From the NCBI GenBank assembly GCA_900769565.1, contig CAAGHC010000022.1:1-23438 (forward strand): a stretch of DNA of 23,438 nucleotides. The letters are read 5' to 3'. Under the pieces are notes generated by a model. That model was not told the DNA's origin, searched no databases, and saw nothing but the letters and a program-made list of their open reading frames with translations. The translations under genes were made by a program, and so were the position numbers. This document shows positions 14,763 through 23,438 of this stretch, piece after piece (position 1 is the stretch's first letter; every line of letters starts with the position of its first letter). This stretch comes from Clostridia bacterium. Lineage in GTDB: Bacteria > Bacillota > Clostridia > Christensenellales > Borkfalkiaceae.

Positions 14763-16889
14763 ATGACGAAAAGTTTGTTAACGCCTTGGCAAAGGGTTAT
14801 TTTTAGAAATTACGGTGCAGTTAAAAGCCAACTAATAGGTAAAGTGGTGAACTTAAGCGAAGAGCAAGTGGTTTACCATGCTAACGCATTAGGTCTTGGC
14901 GCTGTTGAGTACGAACCTAGTTGGCAAAAAGACGGGTTTGTTACTTTAATTCGTAACAACTGGGATATTCTTACCGAAAAAGACATTGCAACTCTTTTAG
15001 AGTTAACGGAAAAAGAACTTAAAACGCTACTCGTTGAGTACGACTTTTTAGACGTTAAACTAGGCGTTAAACCGAGTGTTGAAGGCGTTAACTACTACCC
15101 ACTTACAGAAGAAGAACAGGAAAATACTAAAAAAGTAAAAGAACTTGTTCAAGCTAATTTTACAAAGAGAAAGGTTAAGCCTTTCACTTTTTTCGATAAT
15201 TTTTCTAAACCGTATTACCTTTCGGGGAACGGTGGAATAACCGATAGATTTGCATCTAGTTACTGTGCTAAATATAGTGGCTCTTTGCTCGACGATAATC
15301 TTTCCGATTATTCAGACGACTATTTGCAAAAGCTTGCGTCTACGGGAACTAATGGTATTTGGCTTTCGGATACTCTTCGTAATCTTGCCGAATTCCCGTT
15401 TGATAAAACGCTTTCGCCCGATTATCAAATACGTGTAAGAAATCTTAGAAAACTTACCGAAAGGTGTGAAAAGCATGGTATTAAAGTATACCTTTATATC
15501 AATGAGCCGAGAAGTTTACCAAAGAGTTTCTTTGATAAATATCCCGACTTAAAAGGACAAGACATAGGCGACGGCACGTATTGTCTTTGTACGTCTAAAA
15601 AACAGGTTAGAGATTACCTATACAATGCGATAAAGAGCGTTGCTGAAAACGTGCCTAAACTTTATGCAGTTATGACTATATCCATGTCTGAAAACCCCAC
15701 GCATTGTTATTCAAGACCGTGGGACGGCACGGAAAATATCGCTACCACTTGTCCAAATTGTATAGGCAGAAAACCACAAGAAATAGTTGCAGAAGTAAAC
15801 AATACCATTTATCGTGCGCTCAATGACGGTAATGGATATACAAAATTGATAACCAACATTTGGGGCTGGGTGAACTATTCTGGAAAAGACAAAAAAGAAG
15901 TGTTTGAAACCCTTGACCTTTTAGATAAGGATATTGACGTTTTGTGCGTAAGCGAGTATGCTAAAGAATTCGTTAGGGGTGGGGTAGCAGGAAAGGTTGA
16001 CGACTATTCTATATCTGTCGGTGGGCCTAGTGATTTTTCGCAAAAAGTGTTAACCTACGCAAGGGATAAAGGACATAGAATTTGGGCAAAGGTTCAAATG
16101 AACGCTAGTTGGGAATGTTCGGCAGTTCCTTATCTTCCTGCCTTTGGTTTAATGGTAGAACACGTAAAAAGGTTAAAGGCGCTACAAACAAACGGAATAA
16201 TGCTTGGTTGGAGTTTAGGTGGCTATCCGGGTGGCGTATTGTCGTTAGTAAATACCTTATGTGAAAACCATAACTTTGACGAGAGTGAATGGTATAAAAA
16301 TGTTTACGGCGAAAATGCTAAAACTGTACAAGATGCCGTTAAGATTTTTGACGACGCTTTCACAAACTATCCGTTTAGTGTGTATAACATTTATTTTGGT
16401 GGGCACAACTTGGGCTGTGGAAATTTATGGTCTTTTGAAAAGCAGAATAGAGAATCTACTATGGTGTGCTTTGCTTTCGATGATTTAGATAGATGGACTA
16501 CACCGTACGGGGTGGATATTTATCTATCTTTAATGGGCGAACTTTGCTCGAAATGGGAAGAAGGGTTAAAACTTATTGACGGATTAGTTGGCAATAGCAC
16601 TACCGAAGAGTTTATTCGCTGTGCAAAGGGTGCGTATATACACTTAAAGAGCGCACTTAATCTAGCGACTTTTTCAAAGTGCAAGTCGGACGTAAAAGTT
16701 AATTATCAAACGTTAAAAGATTGCATTGATAATGAGAAAAAACTTACTAAAGCGTTGTACGAATTATTTATTGAAGATAGTAAAATCGGGTTTGAAATGA
16801 CCAACCATTATTACTACAACGAAAATTTATTGTTAGAAAAATTAATTAACCTAAAAGAGATAGAAAACGAACTTAATCTTGCTAAATAA
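14763..16889 (+). CDS. Large glycoside-hydrolase-like TIM-barrel protein (GH20/DUF4838-like)
   Basis: The protein has 708 aa without signal peptide or membrane segment. A helical N-terminal region (about 1-135, with RNNWDILTEKD and DFLDVKLG) precedes a TIM-barrel-like core (about 140-520) and a helical C-terminus (560-708). The core shows YLYINEPR (E248), MTISMSEN (E310), a CPNC pair (C330, C333) and the aromatic motif WGWVNY (367-372). These recall GH20 and DUF4838-type proteins, where acidic residues after the strand carry out catalysis. I recognise the overall type but not a characterised activity. Its place between ASRT and GH3 supports intracellular processing of an imported glycoside. 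Confidence 0.75.
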   Translation: MTKSLLTPWQRVIFRNYGAVKSQLIGKVVNLSEEQVVYHANALGLGAVEYEPSWQKDGFVTLIRNNWDILTEKDIATLLELTEKELKTLLVEYDFLDVKLGVKPSVEGVNYYPLTEEEQENTKKVKELVQANFTKRKVKPFTFFDNFSKPYYLSGNGGITDRFASSYCAKYSGSLLDDNLSDYSDDYLQKLASTGTNGIWLSDTLRNLAEFPFDKTLSPDYQIRVRNLRKLTERCEKHGIKVYLYINEPRSLPKSFFDKYPDLKGQDIGDGTYCLCTSKKQVRDYLYNAIKSVAENVPKLYAVMTISMSENPTHCYSRPWDGTENIATTCPNCIGRKPQEIVAEVNNTIYRALNDGNGYTKLITNIWGWVNYSGKDKKEVFETLDLLDKDIDVLCVSEYAKEFVRGGVAGKVDDYSISVGGPSDFSQKVLTYARDKGHRIWAKVQMNASWECSAVPYLPAFGLMVEHVKRLKALQTNGIMLGWSLGGYPGGVLSLVNTLCENHNFDESEWYKNVYGENAKTVQDAVKIFDDAFTNYPFSVYNIYFGGHNLGCGNLWSFEKQNRESTMVCFAFDDLDRWTTPYGVDIYLSLMGELCSKWEEGLKLIDGLVGNSTTEEFIRCAKGAYIHLKSALNLATFSKCKSDVKVNYQTLKDCIDNEKKLTKALYELFIEDSKIGFEMTNHYYYNENLLLEKLINLKEIENELNLAK

Positions 16890-16893
16890 AAGG

Positions 16894-16908
16894 CAAAAGT
16901 ATCTTTTG
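16894..16908. promoter_or_regulatory. CAAAAG-TAT-CTTTTG palindrome before the GH3 gene
   Basis: A perfect 6-bp-arm inverted repeat lies in the 105-bp gap before GH3. A TATAAT at 16956-16961 follows, but no good -35 box precedes it. It could be an operator for an internal promoter; there is no direct evidence of use. Confidence 0.35.
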
Positions 16909-16994
16909 TACAAGAGTGTGTTTCGTTACTACATGAAATCGAACAAACAAAGAGTTATAATTATAGTGTAATTAAAATGCGATTGGAGAGAAGA

Positions 16995-19064
16995 ATGAAA
17001 TTCGATAAAAATAGCCTAACGTTAGAAGAAAAAATAAGTTTATTAACGGGTATTAACGAATGGCAAACTTATTCGGCAAACGGTAAACTTCCACAAATTT
17101 TTATGTCGGACGGACCTAACGGACTTCAAATGTTTGACGAAAATAATGAAAGGAAACCAGCGACGGCAATGCCGGCGCTTTCACTCGTTGCGCAGACGTG
17201 GGATAGGGAATTAGCCTATCTTGATGGCGAAACGATTGCTAACGACGCTGCCGAAAAAGGTGCAGACATTTTGCTTGCGCCTGGTGTAAACATTAAGAGA
17301 ACGCCACTTAATGGTAGAAATTTTGAGTATTTATCTGAAGACCCCTATTTAGCGGGTGTGTTGGCTAAAGAATTTATAGAAGGCGTTCAAAGTAGGGGTG
17401 TTGGGACTAGCCTTAAACATTTTTGTGCTAACAATAGAGAAAAGAGTAGACGAGTTCAGTCTAGTGAAATAGACGAAAGAACTTTAAACGAAATATATTA
17501 TCGTCCGTTTGAGATTGCGTTAGAAGCAAAACCGTGGACGGTTATGTGTGCGTACAATCCTGTAAACGGCGTATACGCATCAGAAAACAAGAAATTATTA
17601 AACGATACACTTCGCAACAAGTTGGGTTTTGACGGGCTTATCGTTTCGGACTGGGCATCCGTTCAAAATTCGTATAAATCGTTAAAGGCAACCATAGACC
17701 TTATAATGCCTTACAATGAAAATACGCTCGAAAACGTGAAGAATGCGCTTGATAAAGGATATATCACAATGGCTGAAATAGACCGTTGTGTGGAAAAGGT
17801 TTTAGAACTCATAGAGAAAGTTCAAAGCACTAAAAAGGTAATAAATTATACCAAAGAACAAAGGCATGAAAATGCAGTTAAGATTGCAAAAGCAGGTATA
17901 ACGCTACTTAAGAATGAAGAAAATATACTTCCCCTTAAAGACAGCGGTAATTATTTAGTGGTGGGTGACCTGTCGATTCAACCTATCGGTGGTTTAGGTT
18001 CTGCGTACGTTAGAACCGATTACGAACAAAAAGCGGTTACCGATTTATTGAAAGAAAAATTGCCAAGTTCTTCGGTTGGTTACGACAAGGGTGCTTGCGC
18101 ATGTGCAAGTTGGGCTGGTGGACATCGCATAAAGTTAGAATATGCAAAGAGATGTTATACTGAAGCATACGAAAAAGATGCGGTTATTGTTTTTGTTAGC
18201 GGAGATACCGAAGGCGAATCGTTTGACCGTAGCCATATAAAACTTAAAAGAGAATATCAAGAGCTAATTCATAATTTGGCTAGATATAACGAAAACTTGA
18301 TAGTAGTAGTAAATTCTGCAAGCGCTATAGATATGACCGACTGGATTGACGAAGTTAAAGCCGTTATATTCGAAGGTTTTGCAGGAGAAGGCACTAATGA
18401 GGCAATTAGTTCGATATTAGTTGGCGAAACTAATCCGAGTGGTAAACTTGCAGAATCTTTCCCGTACGATTTAGAAGACACGTTTACGGGTGAGGATGCT
18501 GGCAACGGTTTAGTGGAATGGTATAACGACGGCATATTCGTTGGCTATCGTTATTATGAAAAGTATGGAATAGACGTTCTTTTCCCGTTCGGTTATGGAC
18601 TTTCCTATTCAACGTTTGAATATAGTGATTTGCAAATAGATAAAACGGGCGAAAGTGATTTTACAGTTTCCTTTAATATCACCAACACGTCTGACGTTGA
18701 TGGTGCAGAAGTTTCGCAAGTTTACGTTCACGACGTATTCAGTATGGTAATTAGACCGGAAAAGGAACTTAAAGGTTTTGAAAAGACCTTTATTAACAAT
18801 ATTATAACTAATATGTTCCCCCTTTACGTTGGAAAGAAGTATAATTCAGGGCTTTTGGCAGGTTTATTAAACGGTGCTTGCTACGTTGGTAGTACGTTGT
18901 CACAATATTTAATTGCAATTATTGCTATTGCAGGGGACTGGGTAGCTGTAATAAACCTTTTCTTATATTTATGTATAGGGATAACCGCCTTTTCGGCTAT
19001 TTTGCTCTTGATAAGATTATTCGTAGTCGGCAGAGCGAAAAATCGACTTGGCAACAAACTTTAA
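16995..19064 (+). CDS. GH3 beta-glycosidase fused to the tail of an MFS transporter
   Basis: The 689-aa frame starts at the ATG at 16995, which has a GGAGA site; an upstream in-frame ATG at 16977 has none. Residues 1 to about 595 are a GH3 beta-glucosidase-like enzyme: the (alpha/beta)8 domain carries the nucleophile D219 (GLIVSDW) and the conserved SLKHFCANN loop, the second domain has GDTEGESFDR, and a FnIII-like domain begins with GAEVSQVYV. That domain breaks off after KELKGFEKTF. The remaining roughly 90 residues are the end of an OPA-type major facilitator transporter (PLYVGKKYNSGLLAGLLNGACYVGS) with two transmembrane helices at about 620-646 and 650-678. The join lies near 18786-18803, in frame. 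The product is either a membrane-tethered or misfolded enzyme, and the gene is best seen as a deletion fusion. Confidence 0.85.
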   Translation: MKFDKNSLTLEEKISLLTGINEWQTYSANGKLPQIFMSDGPNGLQMFDENNERKPATAMPALSLVAQTWDRELAYLDGETIANDAAEKGADILLAPGVNIKRTPLNGRNFEYLSEDPYLAGVLAKEFIEGVQSRGVGTSLKHFCANNREKSRRVQSSEIDERTLNEIYYRPFEIALEAKPWTVMCAYNPVNGVYASENKKLLNDTLRNKLGFDGLIVSDWASVQNSYKSLKATIDLIMPYNENTLENVKNALDKGYITMAEIDRCVEKVLELIEKVQSTKKVINYTKEQRHENAVKIAKAGITLLKNEENILPLKDSGNYLVVGDLSIQPIGGLGSAYVRTDYEQKAVTDLLKEKLPSSSVGYDKGACACASWAGGHRIKLEYAKRCYTEAYEKDAVIVFVSGDTEGESFDRSHIKLKREYQELIHNLARYNENLIVVVNSASAIDMTDWIDEVKAVIFEGFAGEGTNEAISSILVGETNPSGKLAESFPYDLEDTFTGEDAGNGLVEWYNDGIFVGYRYYEKYGIDVLFPFGYGLSYSTFEYSDLQIDKTGESDFTVSFNITNTSDVDGAEVSQVYVHDVFSMVIRPEKELKGFEKTFINNIITNMFPLYVGKKYNSGLLAGLLNGACYVGSTLSQYLIAIIAIAGDWVAVINLFLYLCIGITAFSAILLLIRLFVVGRAKNRLGNKL

Positions 19065-19125
19065 GATGGCTTTGTTGCATAAACGTTTTATGTAAAAATT
19101 AACGATTTGCGCAACCAAGACGAAT

Positions 19126-19983
19126 GTGATTAAAATGCAAGTTTCAAATCTTTTAGAATTAATTAAGGCACTATCGTGTGGCACTAAATTACATATAGGC
19201 GTTCTTTTTTTTGGAAACTATGGTAACGAAAAGCTGATTTTGCCTATGGAACACATTATACATGATAGTCCTATTTGTCAGCGATTCAAAAGCACTGCAA
19301 AGGGGTATCGTAGGTGCTTCCATTGCAGAAATGCTGCCGTTAGAAAAGGCTTTTCTAAAAAAACGCCTTTTGGTGGAATATGCTTAAACGGTATATATGA
19401 ATATACTCATCCTATAGTGGAAAATGATGCTGTAATAGGTATGATTTATATCGGGAACGTTATGCTTAGCGATAATGCCGTATTAAAATCTCACATGTTA
19501 GAACATAGCATCGGCGATTCATTTTTGTCTACGCTAGAAAAGAAAATAACGGAAAGTGATTGCGAGCGAATGGCAAACGTTATTGAAAGTTATATTCGTA
19601 TGCTTATTGAAACTTGTCCTAAAAATGAAACTTGTATCAGTCCGCTTGTAGGAAACTTAAAAAATTATCTTTTAGCAAACTTGGAATATAGATTTAACGT
19701 GGAAACTTTGTCGGGGATATTTCACTATAATCCCAAGTATTTAGGCAGACTTTTCAAAAAGGAAGTAGGATTAAGTTTAACGGAATACGTTAACCTAAAC
19801 AGGGTAGAAAGGGCTAAAAAATACTTGTCGCACGGTAACGAGTCGGTAATCGAAATAGCATATAAAACGGGTTATGAAAACGTAGCTTATTTTAACCGTA
19901 TGTTTAAGCGCTATTCAGGTATTTCACCCACAGAGTACAGAAAGACGTTAAGAAAATCACAAGAAAATCATAGCGACAAATAA
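19126..19983 (+). CDS. PocR-domain AraC-family regulator
   Basis: The protein has 285 aa. The N-terminal PocR-type ligand-sensing domain (about 5-150) has a Cys cluster C51-x12-C64-x2-C67 plus C86, followed by the HPIV...IGMIYIGN core. An AraC double HTH lies at about 180-275 (TGYENVAYFNRMFKRYSGISPTEY). PocR sensors are linked to control of small-molecule and sugar catabolism, and the Cys set may bind metal. The start is uncertain: GTG at 19126 or ATG at 19135, neither with a strong ribosome binding site. It follows the GH3-MFS fusion by 61 bp, so its upstream context may have been changed by the deletion. It probably regulates this cluster or the lost transporter. Confidence 0.88.
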   Translation: MIKMQVSNLLELIKALSCGTKLHIGVLFFGNYGNEKLILPMEHIIHDSPICQRFKSTAKGYRRCFHCRNAAVRKGFSKKTPFGGICLNGIYEYTHPIVENDAVIGMIYIGNVMLSDNAVLKSHMLEHSIGDSFLSTLEKKITESDCERMANVIESYIRMLIETCPKNETCISPLVGNLKNYLLANLEYRFNVETLSGIFHYNPKYLGRLFKKEVGLSLTEYVNLNRVERAKKYLSHGNESVIEIAYKTGYENVAYFNRMFKRYSGISPTEYRKTLRKSQENHSDK

Positions 19984-20001
19984 GTCGTAAATTGAATAAA
20001 C

Positions 20002-20029
20002 AAAAAACAGCCTCAACAGGCTGTTTTTT
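20002..20029. terminator. Terminator after the PocR-AraC gene
   Basis: A perfect 12-bp stem, AAAAAACAGCCT / AGGCTGTTTTTT, with a CAAC loop ends the plus-strand cluster. The A-run lets it work in both directions. Confidence 0.92.
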
Positions 20030-20166
20030 GTGTTAATTAAAGTATTTTTCTTTGTATAAAGTTGCAAGTCTAAAGAGGTCTTCATCTCGTTCTATTTTTA
20101 TATTGTTTGCTTTTACCTGCATAAAATTAACAGCTAACTTAACGATTAAGCCGAAATAATCTCTTG

Positions 20167-20207
20167 TAAAAAATAAGCCGAAACTCCCAAGGGAGCCCTC
20201 TCGGCTT
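20167..20207 (-). terminator. Nested hairpin / second minus-strand terminator
   Basis: The outer arms AAGCCGA / TCGGCTT enclose an inner CTCC-caag-GGAG stem. On the minus strand the outer stem is followed by ATTTTTTAC. It lies downstream of the tRNA-Leu terminator, so it is a back-up terminator or part of a short RNA. Confidence 0.55.
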
Positions 20208-20213
20208 GCTTGT

Positions 20214-20253
20214 AAAGAAAAAACGAACTTTGACTTTTCATCAAGGTTCGTTT
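20214..20253 (-). terminator. Terminator of tRNA-Leu
   Basis: On the minus strand, AAACGAAC pairs with GTTCGTTT (plus a TGA/TCA extension across mismatches) and runs into TTTTTTCTT, starting about 10 nt after the tRNA 3' end. Confidence 0.82.
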
Positions 20254-20263
20254 TATTTTTGTT

Positions 20264-20346
20264 TGGTGCGGATAAAGGGACTTGAACCCCCACGGTCTCC
20301 CACTAGATCCTAAGTCTAGCGCGTCTGCCAATTCCGCCATATCCGC
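20264..20346 (-). tRNA. tRNA-Leu (anticodon UAG)
   Basis: This 83-nt gene pairs GCGGATA with TATCCGC, has the D-arm consensus TGGCGGAATTGGCAGAC, and an anticodon stem CTAGA/TCTAG around the loop CTTAGGA (anticodon TAG). A long variable arm (TGGGAGACCGT), a GGTTCAAGTCC T arm and encoded CCA complete it. The long variable arm and anticodon identify a class II leucine tRNA. Confidence 0.96.
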
Positions 20347-20356
20347 AAGCGTTATT

Positions 20357-20384
20357 ATTTTAACACAAAAATTAAAAAAGTCAA
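20357..20384 (-). promoter_or_regulatory. Promoter of tRNA-Leu
   Basis: On the minus strand, TTGACT (20384-20379) and TAAAAT (20362-20357) are 16 bp apart, ending 10 bp before the mature tRNA. Confidence 0.7.
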
Positions 20385-20414
20385 ACTATTTACCATACAT
20401 TATTTAATAATATA

Positions 20415-20444
20415 AAGAAAAATCCGAGCAAATCGCTCGGATTT
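20415..20444 (-). terminator. Terminator of ywlG
   Basis: AAATCCGAGC / GCTCGGATTT forms a 10-bp stem with a 5-nt loop. On the minus strand it is followed by TTCTTTATA just past the ywlG stop codon. Confidence 0.85.
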
Positions 20445-20450
20445 AGTTTA

Positions 20451-20990
20451 TTAAAGCATATCTTGGTCGTAAATCGCACGAATTCCACCTATAAATTTGG
20501 GTCGAGTGCGTGCGCAAACGATATTTGCGTTTCCTATCTTGTTTTCTGAAAGTCTTACGGGCACGGCAACTTTTTTAAGGTGCATTCCGATAAGGGTGTT
20601 ACCGATATCCATGCCGGCATCTGCCTTTATTTCTTCTACCATGACGGGTTCGGAAAAATTTGAATAAGCAACGGTTGCAAGACTACCACCGGCTTTCTTT
20701 TGCGGAATCACGTTTACGGCTTCGGCAAAGGGAACGGCGTTACGCTCGGTTACGATAGCGCGGTTTAAGTGCTCGCAACATTGCACGGCAAGATAAATCC
20801 CTTTATCCTTTAATACCGAATAAATTCCGTCAAAAATTTCTTTAGCTACGTCGGGGTCAGAATTTGTGCCGATTTTACTGCCTACGACTTCGCTTGTCGA
20901 ACAACCAACCACAAAAATATCGCCTTTTTTAAGTTTTGAAACATTAATAAGCTCTTCAGTTAAACGCTTGCATTGATTTTTAATATCCAT
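20451..20990 (-). CDS. ywlG: YwlG / UPF0340 (TIGR01440) family protein
   Basis: This 179-aa cytoplasmic protein matches the YwlG family along its whole length. Signatures are GDIFVVGCSTSEVVGSKIG, a CCEHLNRA motif, AGGSLATVAYS and DAGMDIGNTLIGMHLKKVAVPVR. The family is widespread in Bacillota and its biochemical role is not established. The start at 20990 follows an AGGAG site; an in-frame ATG 48 bp further upstream has none. It is a single-gene transcript with its own promoter and terminator, divergent from the 23S rRNA gene. Confidence 0.93.
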   Translation of the reverse strand: MDIKNQCKRLTEELINVSKLKKGDIFVVGCSTSEVVGSKIGTNSDPDVAKEIFDGIYSVLKDKGIYLAVQCCEHLNRAIVTERNAVPFAEAVNVIPQKKAGGSLATVAYSNFSEPVMVEEIKADAGMDIGNTLIGMHLKKVAVPVRLSENKIGNANIVCARTRPKFIGGIRAIYDQDML

Positions 20991-21009
20991 TATAATTCTC
21001 CTAAAAATT

Positions 21010-21038
21010 ATTTTAGCATTATGAATGATAAAAATCAA
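21010..21038 (-). promoter_or_regulatory. Promoter of ywlG
   Basis: On the minus strand, TTGATT (21038-21033) and TAAAAT (21015-21010) are separated by 17 bp, 19 bp before the start codon. Confidence 0.65.
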
Positions 21039-21099
21039 CTCATTTTAATATAAAAAACCCTTATTTTGCCTATATATAATATAATGTATTACACGGCAA

Positions 21100-21180
21100 A
21101 AAAACTATCTTAAAAAATTTTAAAAAAACTAAAAAAAGTTTTGTTTTTTGCTTGACTTACAAATTCATAAATGGTAATAT
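21100..21180 (+). promoter_or_regulatory. rRNA promoter with A/T-rich upstream element
   Basis: TTGACT (21152-21157) and TAATAT (21175-21180) are separated by 17 bp. The 50 bp upstream consist of phased A and T tracts, like an UP element of a strong ribosomal promoter. No 16S sequence lies upstream. Confidence 0.75.
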
Positions 21181-21493
21181 ATTTAGGCTATCGCTTTGGA
21201 TGGCATGATTTTTCAGTGGAATTTTTAAGTAAAATACCGCGTCTGACCGAAGTCAGAACACCGTAGATTGACAACTGCATAGAGAAAGAGAGAGATATGT
21301 CAAATATCAATCGAGAAAAGACTTTAATTAATTAGTACATTAAGGCAAAAAAGAGCAAAAAGACTAAAATATTTTAACGAAAGGTTAATACGAAGAAAAA
21401 AGCGTAGGAAACAATTCACTAAAAGAGTAGTCGAGTAAGTCAAGGAAAGAAAGTAAGCAAATTCGACGGATTGCGAAAATGCAATCGAGAAAA
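21181..21493 (+). other. Leader of the 23S rRNA transcript
   Basis: About 313 nt lie between the promoter and the mature 23S start, with no convincing gene. The leader includes a TCTGAC-cgaa-GTCAGA hairpin near 21243, the stretch TTGACAACTGCATAG around 21278 that resembles conserved 16S-23S spacer sequence of Bacillota, and a GATTGC/GCAATC hairpin shortly before the 23S. These probably serve rRNA processing and antitermination. Confidence 0.6.

Positions 21494-23438
<1,945 letters not shown>

Noticed and set aside
20033..20293. 86-codon minus-strand frame after tRNA-Leu
   Set aside because: Its start lies inside the tRNA gene, it crosses two terminators and no ribosome binding site precedes its internal ATG. 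The last 30 codons look protein-like but cannot be supported as a gene.
20146..20340. Open frame beginning MAELADALDLGSSG on the minus strand
   Set aside because: This is the well-known false translation of a leucine tRNA; the frame lies across the tRNA-Leu gene and its terminators.

Overview
This is a low-GC bacterial window, most likely from an uncultured Clostridia-like member of the Bacillota. The inference rests on strong AGGAGG-type ribosome binding sites, near-consensus sigma-70/A promoters, many U-tailed hairpin terminators, a tRNA-Leu with encoded CCA, a ywlG homologue and a Firmicutes-like 23S rRNA. Finer taxonomy cannot be read from the sequence alone.

Layout. (1) 1-320: a scrambled edge. 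It holds a 46-base near-copy of the 5' end of the Gfo/Idh gene at 4209, a tRNA-Gly-like 3' end and a terminator. (2) 321-2290: an XRE repressor divergent from a five-TM membrane protein of unknown function; the space between them carries a perfect TTGACA-N17-TATAAT promoter and three 15-bp palindromes. (3) 2337-5465: an AraC regulator divergent from a DMT/EamA transporter and a Gfo/Idh/MocA oxidoreductase. (4) 5475-10356, minus strand: a tightly packed operon encoding an AraC regulator, a small predicted TIM-barrel protein, a phosphotriesterase-like hydrolase, a degenerate M24 (creatinase/prolidase-fold) protein and a YghZ-type aldo-keto reductase. (5) 10539-19983: a third AraC regulator divergent from a plus-strand cluster encoding an M81/MlrC-like metallohydrolase, a second degenerate M24 protein, an ASRT-family small-molecule-binding protein, a 708-aa glycosidase-like protein, a GH3 beta-glycosidase and a PocR-AraC regulator. 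(6) 20000-23438: housekeeping, with tRNA-Leu(UAG), ywlG and the first two thirds of a 23S rRNA gene that has its own promoter and no 16S gene beside it.

Taken together, regions 3-5 look like a carbohydrate or glycoconjugate utilisation island. GH3 and GH-like enzymes would release sugars or aglycones. The M81, PTE-like and M24-fold proteins could open amide, ester or lactone bonds. The Gfo/Idh and aldo-keto reductases would interconvert the oxidation state of the sugar. The DMT transporter would move a small product, and four AraC-type regulators plus the ASRT protein could sense ligands. The substrate is unknown and this pathway is inference.

The clearest anomalies are: a GH3 gene whose C-terminal FnIII domain is cut short and replaced in frame by the last ~90 residues of an OPA-type MFS transporter; two M24 proteins that have both lost the Asp metal ligands; an exact 18-bp direct repeat with a 21-bp period between divergent promoters; an apparently leaderless araC gene; and an unlinked 23S rRNA gene.
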